A stretch of 64,000 nt of DNA from Uranotaenia lowii. Its lineage: Eukaryota > Arthropoda > Insecta > Diptera > Culicidae. Made by a program: the position numbers and the translations under genes. Location of the stretch: assembly GCF_029784155.1 (NCBI RefSeq), contig NC_073691.1, positions 51,938,490 through 52,002,489 on the forward strand. The letters run 5' to 3'. The notes below the pieces were generated by a model, which made no database searches, was not told where the DNA came from, and saw only the letters and a program-made list of their open reading frames with translations. Each line of letters starts with the position of its first letter. Position 1 is the stretch's first letter. Positions 22,930 through 32,930 of this stretch are shown one piece after another.

Positions 22930-23662
22930 CCAAGACGAAGTACATGCTGGCCTGCGGATCCGAGACCGACCGAACCCGCTTGTCCAGTAATAACAAGGTC
23001 ACGATCGACGGCGACGAGCTGGAGATAGTCGAAGACTTTGTCTATCTCGGCTCACTGGTGACCGCAGACAATGACACCAGCCGTGAGATCCGGAGGCGAA
23101 TTATCAGCGGAAGTCGTGCCTACTATGGACTCCACAAGCAACTGCGGTCGAGAAGACTTTGCCCTCGCACGAAGTGTAACCTGTATATGACGCTTATTAG
23201 ACCGGTTGTTCTCTACGGGCACGAGACATGGATATTGCTCGAGGAGGACCTGCGTACACTCGGGGTATTCGAGCGACGAGTGTTAAGAACCATCTTTGGC
23301 GGCGTACAGGAGAACGGAGTGTGGAGGCGAAGGATGAACCACGAGCTCGCGCGACTCTACGGCGAACCCAGTATCCAGAAGGTGGTGAAAGCCGGCCGGA
23401 TACGCTGGGCGGGACATGTTGCGAGAATGCCGGACGACTGTCCTGCAAAACAGGTGTTCGCTACGAATCCGGTAGGAACAAGACGAGCGGGGGCGCAACG
23501 AGCGAGGTGGTTAGACCAAGTGGAGCGTGATCTGGCGAACGTGGGGTGCCCGAGAAATTGGAGAACGGTTGCCATGGACCGAGTGAATTTTAGGAATTAT
23601 GTTCGTCAAGTTATGTCGTGAGACGGAATACTATGTAAATAAAAATAAAAAAAATAAAATAA
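22930..23662 (+). mobile_element. 5'-truncated RTE-type non-LTR retrotransposon
   Basis: An exact 14-bp duplication (AGTTTTCCTTCTGT) lies at 22916-22929 and 23663-23676. The insert ends in an A-rich AATAAAA tail. The 5' end is truncated inside the reverse transcriptase gene. These are hallmarks of target-primed insertion. The frame at 22944-23621 is undamaged, so the insertion is young compared with its surroundings. Confidence 0.9.
22944..23621 (+). CDS. C-terminal part of an RTE-type reverse transcriptase
   Basis: This is a 225-codon uninterrupted frame; the real coding start lies in the lost 5' part. It carries the thumb and C-terminal blocks typical of RTE and related elements. These are FVYLGSLVTADNDTSREI at about residues 32-49, then SRAYYGLHKQLRS, then LIRPVVLYGHETW at about 84-96. 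VFERRVLRTIFG follows at about 108-119, then IRWAGHVARMPDD at about 152-164, and a basic tail with RARWLDQVERDL. The catalytic palm with YADD and the endonuclease are missing, so this copy cannot move itself. GC is much higher than in the surrounding DNA, consistent with recent arrival. Confidence 0.88.
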   Translation: MLACGSETDRTRLSSNNKVTIDGDELEIVEDFVYLGSLVTADNDTSREIRRRIISGSRAYYGLHKQLRSRRLCPRTKCNLYMTLIRPVVLYGHETWILLEEDLRTLGVFERRVLRTIFGGVQENGVWRRRMNHELARLYGEPSIQKVVKAGRIRWAGHVARMPDDCPAKQVFATNPVGTRRAGAQRARWLDQVERDLANVGCPRNWRTVAMDRVNFRNYVRQVMS

Positions 23663-23676
23663 AGTTTTCCTTCTGT

Positions 23677-25426
23677 ACAATATTCTGACAATATAAATAA
23701 CAATATCAAAGGGATCGCTGTTGACATGGAATAAAATTCTTTTAAATTTGTCGTCACGAAATTAAAAAAACAGATTTTTTCAGAACAGCTTTTAGATTTT
23801 TTGCATAAAATGTTGAGTAAATGGTCGGGATAAAGGATTTCAGAATAAATCTAATAAAAAAGTAGTCTCTCAAAGCCAATGCAGTTGAGTTGACTTTGAC
23901 ATTTTTCAGACAATGCAAATTGCCCGACTTTCATATAAAGAACTAATATTAATTATAAAAATAAAAGTAAATAAAAAAAATTAAATTTGGAAAACATAAG
24001 TTTTTCAACGAGTTTAATAATTTCAAAACTTCATTTTTAAGATTTGACGGTAGAAAAAATAAACTTATTGATATATAAAGTGTCATTGAACCATTGAATT
24101 AATTATTAAAATCAACATTGAGTGCAAAAAATGTGAAAATTCTGAGTGTTAAACAATTAATTAAAGCACAGAATTTACTAAAATTAATAGTTAAACGAAA
24201 ATATCCACTTATTCAGAAAAAAAAACATGTCATATCAACAGACAATTCGAGTTGTTTTAGTTGCATGTAGTCAATGAACGTGTTCAATGTTGTATGACAA
24301 TTTGTATGCAAGAAGAACTTTTCGCATATACAAGAAATTCAAATAAGTTAGAAATTAATTTTGTTTTAAATTATTGATTTTGCCCATTCCTAAGAATAAC
24401 TGTTTGCCAGCATGAGAAGAAGCAAAGTATTTCATGAACAAAGTTATAACAATTTCGAATTAAAAAATCGTAATCCATAGAAAAGTATAGTAAAATTGCA
24501 GGTTTTGCTTTCTGAAGCTTTCAATAATTTCATGACATGTTTTTGCGAAAGATTTGAATCATCACACTTATTGGCTATGCAAATCAGTATAATGCGGTCC
24601 TTATTTTCATCTGGTTAACCAGCTTTCAAATTAGCTGTCAATACACTAAAATTAAAAAATATTTACCTTTTTTTGAATTTTTTGTATGACAACGACTATC
24701 ATTTCTGAAGTACAAGTTAGGTTTAGTTTTTGTTCACATGCAATGTATTGCAAGAACCAAGAAATATTTTAAAAATACAAAATTATGTTTTTGAACTTTC
24801 AGTACATCTCTGATGGTTTTTGAATGAAAATTTGGATTTTTCCGTACAAGCCTCCATACTTATTCAAAACAAGTTATAATTCAGGACTTAATCAATCGCT
24901 TTTAAAACTTTTATTGCTATTTTTTGTTGTAAAAACAACCAAACAAAGTTATTGGAGGTATACGAATTTATAAATTTGAAATTTCCAAACAAATTTTGCA
25001 GCGGAATTATGTACAACAATGGGGCAGGAGGAGATTGAGCGGACCAATTGTTGCACGATCCAACATATTTTCTGGTTAAGTATGGATCATAATTTTTTTT
25101 TCAAAATCATGGTGCTAAAATTGTCCAACAAACGTTTCGTATAGAAAACTGATACGAAAAATGTTTTGTTCTGACGTAAAACCTTATTTGCCGTAGAAGG
25201 AATCTTAAGGTTTTTGTTAACAATTGGCACCAAAATCGCGCGAAAAAAACAAGAAAAATTAAAACTGTCGTAAGATGCACACTTACCAGCAGAAAATATC
25301 GCAAAAGCCTCATTTCATCAGAAAACAATCCGAATTACATGATTCAGTATTATTTTTGTGGAAAAGTTGAAAAACAGCTAAAATTTTGGCAATTTAGGTC
25401 ATGCTGTGCAACAATGGGTTAGGGGA
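23677..25426. other. AT-rich interior of the 3.7 kb TA element
   Basis: No gene recognised. Long A/T tracts and only chance frames. Confidence 0.5.
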
Positions 25427-25545
25427 CAACGATTGGCAAATCACCCTAGCAGTTTTATGTTAGGAATGTCAAATTGACACTCAAGGTCTGATTAGGGAGT
25501 TTCTTCATGGACTTTCAGAGTGCGTCCATAAATAAGTAATAAATA

Positions 25546-26338
25546 TAGAAACTAAACAATAATTTTGCCATCGTTCGCCAAACCTAATAGTAAAGAATGG
25601 TAAAGAATAGTTATAGTACCTCAAAACGATTTTTGATAAATTTTAATGTGAAGGCTAAATGATAAAAAAAATGCATCAATTGCATCCAAGTTTCTGACTT
25701 GGATATATTTTTTTCGGATTCTCTAAGAATTTGGGTAACTACTTTTACTTTATACATTATAGAACCATCGTACGAAAATATTCTAACTCTCATAAGGAAA
25801 AAAACACGAGAAATTTATACATCATACCAGTACACAACATCATAAAACTATTTAATCGAAAGTGACTACTAGGACGTGGCCGGCACAGTTATTGATGCTC
25901 AAAGAGAGAGCATCAGTTTTGGGCATTGTAAATGTACTGTCAATCCAAGACACTATTCTTTTGATCCTTGAACAAAATTGTTGGTCAATCACGGAAATGT
26001 GAAACTTGTTCTACTGAGCTACGCCTTCGATCGTAATATTCGAAATGTGAAAATTGTCCATATTTAGGCTATCCCTGATTTTAAGCAAACAGTGCTGAAT
26101 CTTTAAGAGTCTTCTTGGACTTCCTAACCGAGACCAACCAAAATCAATGCCTGTGTGATCAAAAGTCACGGCTATGACTTTTAATTTCCTGTTGTATTTG
26201 TAAGTAATTCACCGAAAAAACAAGATAATTGGCATCAAAAGTTTCGTCGCTTTTATCAACCGAAATTGAAAAATACTTACATTTCTAAGGAAACCTTTTT
26301 TTTTTTTTAAATTTGAATTACACCAAATGAAAGCTTAA
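25546..26338. other. Unassigned sequence
   Basis: No gene, RNA or repeat boundary recognised. Confidence 0.4.
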
Positions 26339-26339
26339 A

Positions 26340-27843
26340 CAGTGAGCGAAATAAGAATAGCACCACTTTGTTTTTTGTTTGTTAAAATATGAATGATTTA
26401 AAATCACTAAAATGTTCTTCTACAGTTTGTTCTGAATTGCTTAACGGATAAATCAAGCATAAGTTTACTTTTTTGGACGTTGCAATTGGCGTTGAGGACC
26501 AAAATGTGAAAAAGGGGTGCGAAATAACAATAGTACCACTTGAGTTTTTCAACAAAAACAAGGTTATTTTTAAAAATTTACTGTGTAAAAGTGAATAATA
26601 ATGCTTCTACGAATTATTTGAATAGATACATAACTGCATTTAAAGGAGTTTTCCAGAATTCCAAAGGTTTTCAAAGGTATTAAAAAAGGAGGTTTAAGAG
26701 ATGCTTCTCTAGTGTTAAGGAATTTGATATTTGAGCTTTAAAACTTTATTAAACTGCTTGATTTCTTCATTAACATTCATAAGTTCAAAAGTTCAAATAT
26801 ACTATTGTTTTTTAATAGTCAAACACAATTTCTCTAATTTCAAGTCATAGATGGCAACACTATCTTACAATTCAAACAAATTTACCCATTTTCGAATATC
26901 CAGGATTAATTAGGGTGTGCTGGATGATTTTGGTCAAGAAATAAATACATGGTACCATGTGAACGCCTTGGAAATTCTTAGATCACTAAATAAAAAAATA
27001 GAATTGCATCAAGGTCACTAAAAGTGAATTATATGGACCGATTATCAGAATAAAGTTGTACTTTGCGATGAAGTTTGATTGATCAGACGGCTAGCAGTAT
27101 TATTCGTATGGTTTGCAATTGAATCGGAAGTTAAGATGAGCAGAAATTTTGGCAGTTGTATATTCTTGTGCTAGTGATTCTTTTGCAAATCCGTTAAAGC
27201 TTTCGGCAGCGTGAACTTCCACAAAACTGTGATGGGAAAATACCTCAAAATGATGAATATGGGTCTAAATAAACTTGTAAAATCAATATTGAGACTGATT
27301 TGGTTTTAAATGCAAGATAGTGCTGCGTCTATGACTTGAAACTGGAATAAGTGTGGTTTACTAAAAAAAAAATCTAAGTTTTGATTTTCAATTAAATCTC
27401 GAATATTTGTTTCATCATTTTACGTCATTTTAATTAAGAAAGAAAGTAGTTTGGTAAAGAATTACAGCTCAAATAACAAATTCATTAAAGCTAGAGGAGC
27501 ATCTCTTAAAACCCCCTTTTAATACCGTTGAAAACCTTTGGAATTCTAGAAAACTCCTTAAAATGCAGTTATCTATTCAAATGATTCGTAGAAGCATGAT
27601 TATTCAATTTTACACAATTAAATTTTCAGAATAACCTTGTTTTTGTTGAACAACTTAAGTGGTTCTATTCTTATTTCGCACCCCTTTTTCACATTCTTGG
27701 TCCTCAACGCCAATTGCTACGTCCAAAAAAAGTAAACTTATGCTTGATTTATCCGTTAAGTAATTCAGAACAACCTGTAGAAGAAAATCATTCTTATTTT
27801 ACCAAGCAAAACACATGTGGTGCTATTCTTATATCACTCACTG
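26340..27843. mobile_element. Foldback DNA element with arms over 500 bp
   Basis: The ends are CAGTGAGCGAAATAAGAATA and the matching inverted right end (ATAAGAATAGCACCAC in reverse complement). The arms run from about 26340-26885 and 27300-27843. Shared words include GCTTAACGGATAAATCAAGC-like, GGCGTTGAGGACCAA, TTTCAAGTCATAGA and CACTATCTT. A TA follows the right end (27844-27845), while the left flank reads AA. About 410 bp of unique sequence lies between the arms and may be a remnant of a transposase gene, but I could not confirm this. Confidence 0.82.
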
Positions 27844-27845
27844 TA

Positions 27846-28343
27846 TTTAACGCCTTCATTTGAACTGTTCAAAATTTTTACACACTAAATTGATCTATGA
27901 TAAAAATGAGTAAATAGACTAAGACAACTTTAGAGTCTTTAAAAAAAGCCTCGCACTGCCCCGTACTGTTTTCACTTTCAAGATCTAGTTTTAGGTCCTA
28001 AAAATACAATGAAGAGTTTCCAGGCATCTTCAAGCACCGTTTTCAGAGTTATCGTCAAATAAAGCTGAAAATATCATGAAAATAGGCAATTTTTACCCAT
28101 TGATGAGTATAAATTCAACAAAGTTGTTTCTGGTTTGTCAAAAAAATTATTTTCCCATGATTAATCAATCATTTCACACACTTTTCTCTTGAGTTTCATG
28201 AAATATTTTGATAATATTTATCTTTTCTATTTTATTTTTTTTTTGTTTATTTATAGAGGATTGATCATTCGTTCTCTAATGATATTTATCATTTAATTAT
28301 CAATTAGTCCAATAAGCAGCTTTCAAAAGACAAAAAATGTAGG
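27846..28343. other. Unassigned AT-rich sequence
   Basis: Nothing recognised. Confidence 0.4.
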
Positions 28344-28351
28344 GTTGAAAA

Positions 28352-28783
28352 TAGAGATGTACCGAATAGTGGTATTCGGCGAACGGCCGAATACCGAATA
28401 TTGACCTTTTCAACTATTCGGCCAAACGAATATTCGGCCGAATATTCGGTCGAATACTCTATTGAGTTTTTAATGAAAAAAAACTTCAGCGATTATTCCA
28501 ATGCGATCTACAGTGAAAGATAAGCGAATACACCTAAGATATTTGCTGAAACCATAACTTTTGAATGATTTTGAAGCTTTTACAACGTTACTTTTGAATA
28601 TTCTAAAAATTATCCATAGTCATTTGATAAATTTTACAAGTCTGTAGTAGATATTCGGCCTATTCGGCCTATTCGGCCGAATACTTAGCTCAACTATTCG
28701 GTGAGCCGAATATTCGGCTTAACGGTTTTTCATCGGTATTCGGCGCCGAATATTCGGCCGACCGAATATTCGGTACATCTCTA
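28352..28783. mobile_element. Intact hAT-type MITE, 432 bp
   Basis: A perfect 16-bp inverted end TAGAGATGTACCGAAT and an exact 8-bp duplication GTTGAAAA (28344-28351 and 28784-28791). Both subterminal regions are packed with ATTCGGCCGAAT palindromes, which could serve as transposase binding sites. The centre is unrelated AT-rich sequence. A truncated relative lies at about 40207-40383 in reverse orientation. Confidence 0.92.
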
Positions 28784-28791
28784 GTTGAAAA

Positions 28792-29249
28792 TATAGTTGT
28801 CTTAACACAATTTTTGTATGAATTTATATTTAAAAAAAATTAAAATAGTAATTATCATAACAAAATTTCAAAGTTTCCAAAGAGTCCAAAAAACCAAATA
28901 AAAGTTTTCGCCACCTCTGTGATCATTTGTAAAAGTTCGTGAATCGAACCTCGATTGAAATTTTCAACATGAGCTATCTGCCGTCGCGGAAGGTGTCGAC
29001 TTTACACATTCGAGATAGGAAGTGCACGTATAAACAAACAGTTATCAAATTTTGAACAAATTAAAATTTCGAAGATGTTCTGGTAAATTCCGATAACGTT
29101 CATTAATTGTGAAACTCTCTGTTTACTTCAAGAGATGTTGAGCACTGAAAGAACAACCATACAACTAATTTAGTCAACTAGAGCCTTGACATTTGTATTA
29201 TTCGAACTATGGAAACACAACAATGAAACGAGAAATCCAGTTATGAAAT
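28792..29249. other. Unassigned sequence
   Basis: Nothing recognised. Confidence 0.4.
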
Positions 29250-30330
29250 ATTTTAAACTGTTCGATTATCCGTCATCTTCACGGAAAAGCCAAAACAAGC
29301 CGCTCCGGTAGTCAAACGCAGGGCCAATGAGTTTTCGATTTCGTTCCCCATCTTACAGCGAGCCGGACAACAATACCGGTCACGGCAGATTATTGTAGCT
29401 GTTCCTAAATAAATTAATGGCATGTGTCCAAAATGGTTTTCGGCTCCGTTCGTGGGCCAAGAGCAAACAAAATCTACCGTAGAGAAAACCCACGACGAAG
29501 GTGATAGATCGATTTCGCGAACTATTATGGCCCCTGGCTCGCTCGCGGAATGGTTTGTTTGTGGTATTGAATGGAACCGAATGAATGGCGGTGTGGCCAC
29601 CATCCATATTGAGATCCGTGGGCGGCCTCGTTGTCGCTTGATTGATCAAATGGAGCTGTAGCTTATTTTATTTTATTTTTTTTACTACCTACCTATTTCT
29701 TTTCCGCAAAACACAATCGAAATGGAGAAAATTATTTGGCATTGTTGAAGCCGATTTAACAACTTTGCTCATTGTAAGCTGCCACTTCAAAGAGTGTTGG
29801 CAGTTGACATTCCCGGCGGTCGTCGCCATCTTCACGTCGGAAGGCTGTCATCATCCACATCATCTTCCAGCCAGTGCAGTGTACCGAGATCAGCACAGAG
29901 CGCCATCATCTTATTTGCCTAAATGAGCGGGTAATGTGCTGGAACTCGCGCTAGGTAAACCACGTCCGTTGTCAAACGAAGGCGACGCGACGGTAAAATA
30001 AAAGGAATGACGCTCTGAAGCGTTTTTTTTTTCATTTTGTCTTAGGATGACGACGACGATGACTCGTAACGGTCTTGGGGGATTTTACGGTGGCCTTAAA
30101 GGTTGATGGACGTCGCCGCCGCTTGGGATGACAACAATCACACGACACGCGCAGTAGGCGTCGCCAGTGAGTGCCAGCCAGGTTGCGGAGGGTATTATTG
30201 TGTGTTTTATCGAAAAGGAAAGGTGTCTCCTGCGCAAAAAATATACGCAAGTACCCAGTACCCTTTGAGGTTGTGCAACGCTCATTGTGCAACTGACAGA
30301 AAAGGGAGGAACAATATCTAAATTACTGGC
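29250..30330. other. GC-richer unique tract, function unknown
   Basis: This is a block of higher GC without transposon ends. Overlapping frames of 70-116 codons are open on both strands (for example 29253-29603 minus, 30085-30363 minus) but none gives a recognisable domain or exon pair. GACGACGACGATGA lies near 30047. It could be a conserved regulatory region or an unrecognised exon. Confidence 0.3.
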
Positions 30331-30434
30331 TGAAGCTAGTCTCTTCGCAAATAAATTTCTCAATGTATAGAGAGTAACCGTTCGAAAAGTAGTTATAGAA
30401 TTAATGAAATCAGGTTTTAGCTAGGTAACGTATT

Positions 30435-30620
30435 ATCCCAAAGTAATCAAAAGTTCCATAAAAAATGACTCTTGAAAGCTTATTCAGCCCTGAACGAGGG
30501 CTGTATAGCATTCTATTCAGATGAAAATTTAAGTACTTATCTACACTTTCAAGATCTATAATCAAAGCTGACTAGAAGGCGATTCAGCTTCTGTTTTAGA
30601 CCTCGAATAAAACATATTTC
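30435..30620 (+). repeat. Dispersed repeat, copy 1
   Basis: It aligns in direct orientation with 62395-62575. Shared words are CAAAAGTTCC, GAAAGCTTATTCAGC / AAAAGCTTATTCAGC, AAAGCTGACTAGAAGGC / GAAGCTGAGTAGAAGGC and TCGAATAAAA. Ends and class are unknown. Confidence 0.6.
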
Positions 30621-31010
30621 AGGAATAAACAAAACGTTCATATTTATTTGATTTCTTACATTCTTATCTTTACTCTTTCATATTGCCTATACTTTAAGTG
30701 ACAATTATATTTAGTTTCCTTCTTAAAAATTTGATGCTTGAAGAATTGAACCCGAACCCTCCAGGTGATTTTTTTCCTGTTTGGGAGAGAGTACACTGCG
30801 ACCATTGAGTTGATCTATTGTAGTACTACCCCGCGTTACTATTTTTACTTTGCTATGCTACTTGACCACCCTGCAATATTGGTTGAAGTTGCAGTTGTTT
30901 ACCTGTTGCACTACGAGCACACACATATCTAAGTAGGATCTCCAAGTACAATCTAAGTTCCCTTGAAAAAATTCATCCACATGCATGTGCTGCATTATTG
31001 AGGCGTACAA
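30621..31010. other. Unassigned, with a weak tRNA-like word
   Basis: GAATTGAACCCGAACCCTCC at about 30741 could be a degenerate reverse-strand B-box, but no arm closes well. Nothing else was recognised. Confidence 0.25.
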
Positions 31011-31160
31011 TTCCAAGATATACCCGGCCTAGCATTTCACTCATGCTAAAACCGCCAACCTTCATCTTACTATGTGTGCTAGGTTATTTCACAACCGGGA
31101 TTCGATCTCATGACCGTTGGCTTAGAAGACAAAGATGCTATCCTCTAGGCCACGTTTTGC
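31011..31160 (-). repeat. tRNA-derived SINE, degenerate copy
   Basis: It is the reverse complement of the SINE at 62674-62908. It has GGGATTCGATCTCATGACC (B-box side), CTTAGAAGAC, a CTCTAGGCCACG-like A-box side, and the downstream words ATGCTAAAACCGCCAACC and CTAGCATT. Confidence 0.7.
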
Positions 31161-32053
31161 TGGAAGATGATAGCTGAACACATTTCCTCTGTATCTAACA
31201 AGGCAAAAATGCAATCAAAAGACCAAAGCTTGTTAGACCCTAGGGTTTGAGAAATTCAAAAATGACCCCAAATCGACTCAGTCTATTGTTATAACCTACA
31301 TATCTTGAAATACTTTTCCCTAGCCTTTTAAATGAACTGCGAAATTAATTAAAATGTAAATATTTGTAGTCCGACAAGTGGCAGTGATGGTGAATAAACA
31401 TAAATTCCAGCAGAGCTTTGAAAATCAACGTAAGGGCACCTGCATCCTTGGTCTATTCTCGGGTCTAATTTATACAAGAATTGGACCAACGAAATTAGAT
31501 CCAATCCAGTGAAAAAACTGACAAAAAAAGTTGAGTTGAAACTGGTATAATGGATCACGGATGCGGTTGCTTGGGTCGAAATTTTTGTCTAAACCGGCTG
31601 TTTGGACCACGGATACAGATGCTCTCAGTAAGAAAGTTATAAGTTTGAATTTTGTTTTTTTTTCGTTTTAATTTGTTGTCGTAACAAATTCTGCTTTCAG
31701 TTTGAAATAATGAAAGCTTCAATATGCAGCCAGTCAATGAGGCACTGTTCCAGAAGAAGGTCGTTTGTTGAAAAACATTGAATTGAACTTGAATCCGAGG
31801 AAAAAATGAAAGAGCATGCATTTGCAATTAGAGTGAAAGATAAATGTTTTTATTTTTTCTTATGATAAAATTCATACAAATTTCAAATATTTTTGGGTCA
31901 ATTCACATTCCTACAAAACCCCTTTTTAAATAAACGTTCAACAACAACAATAACAACAGCAACATAGAAGCTGTTTACTTTTAGGATGTTCTTGGAGAAT
32001 AAGAATCCTGGGCTCGGTCGGTACAGATTAGATGATTGTTTTCGGTAGCGAGA
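31161..32053. other. Unassigned sequence
   Basis: No gene recognised. A short CAA-rich run lies at about 31938-31962. Minus-strand frames at 31349-31827 show no domain. Confidence 0.4.
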
Positions 32054-32225
32054 CAGTTCTGCCGTGATATGCTGAAGTGACGTACATCCATTTTTAGCGA
32101 TTTTGACTTTTTGATTCTATTATATTTGTTTTTCGACGAGCTTTTTAATGCTCTGATTTTTTTTTCGAAAAAATCATCTAAAAATCTATATACATATAAA
32201 TGAATTTCTGTCTGTCTGTCTGTTT

Positions 32226-32818
32226 CTTTTTCGAACCCGCAGAACCGACAGTCATCGTTTTGAATTATGTTCATCTTTTTGAGATGCTGTTTTGTTGGAC
32301 AATGTCCGGTCAAGAGACCTGTGTAAGTACGTAACTCGTGCTTACTTAAGTTCAACATGTTTTTGGAGAGTCGTGCGCTTGGTTCAATGAATCTTTTCGC
32401 CTGAGTTGCTCCCTCTGCTGTTTTCCAGTTGGAAACAATAGTGGTGCTTTCCCAGTTCTCGAGCTCCATAGTCAGGGCACTTCTCGATACTCCGCAGAAA
32501 GGTTCAGGTCCAACCAACAGTCCCTGAGATCCTTCCCTAGCTAGTTGGTCTGCTTCTTCGCTCCCTAGGATACCGCAGTGGCCTGGTACCCAGAATAAAG
32601 ATACTCTGTTCCTTATGGCCAGGTTTCTTAGTGCAACTATACACTCCCAAACTAGTTTAGAGTAACATGTGATCGTACTTAGTACTTGAAGAGCAGCCTG
32701 GCTGTCAGAGAATATGCAGATACTTGTGTACCTGTATCCCCTTTTCAAACAGGCTAAAGTGCATTCTAGAATTGCTTGAATTTCAGCTTGGAATGTTGGA
32801 AATTGAGACCCTGAGTCT
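32226..32818 (-). pseudogene. RNase H domain of a non-LTR retrotransposon, fragment
   Basis: The minus-strand frame encodes most of an RNase H domain. It has QAEIQAILECTL (catalytic Glu region), then ICIFSDSQAALQVL (catalytic Asp), then SLFWVPGHCGILGSEEADQL (His and Asp block). Downstream is the start of the usual C-terminal cysteine block (CRFCGFEKE), where coding runs into Helitron sequence at about 32225. The first RNase H Asp and everything upstream are lost. Elements with such a domain include the I and LOA clades; I cannot assign one. It lies between two parts of the Helitron that are continuous in the copy at 58803, so it arrived after that Helitron. Confidence 0.82.
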
Positions 32819-32930
32819 ATAGGTCAGAACACCCCTGCCCCAGTTCTATTATCCATTTTTGACCCATTTAAGACCCCTCCCTCTCTCTGGAAACCTAGCG
32901 GAAGCCTCTCAAAGAAAAGACAAATATTTG

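Larger units (their letters stand above)
21714..25446. mobile_element. TA-inserted DNA element, 3.7 kb, non-autonomous
   Basis: The left end is GGGTGATTTGCCAATCGTTG and the right end is its exact 20-bp reverse complement. TA lies on each side (21712-21713 and 25447-25448). This is the Tc1/mariner-type insertion pattern. CAATNGTTGCACA-like words recur near both ends (21726, 21910, 21975, 25045, 25410). No transposase frame was seen. About 0.73 kb of its length is an inserted RTE fragment. Confidence 0.85.
21625..25545 (-). repeat. Dispersed repeat copy split by the 3.7 kb TA element
   Basis: The left part (about 21625-21713) and right part (about 25447-25545) together align with the reverse complement of about 60430-60730. 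Shared words include CGGAAAACTGAAGT, CAAGAGAGATATA and TCTGATTAGGGAGTTT-like stretches. In the copy at 60.6 kb the two halves are continuous. The class of this repeat is unknown. Confidence 0.65.

Noticed and set aside
23197..23575. Other frames of 71-100 codons overlapping the RTE fragment
   Set aside because: They are antisense or shifted readings of the GC-rich reverse transcriptase gene.
29253..29649. Frames of 89-116 codons, minus strand
   Set aside because: Several frames are open at once because of local GC; no motif supports any of them. The tract is noted as unassigned.
31930..32050. CAA-rich run as 3' tail of the RNase H element
   Set aside because: The run lies in the wrong orientation for the minus-strand element and outside the Helitron that contains it.
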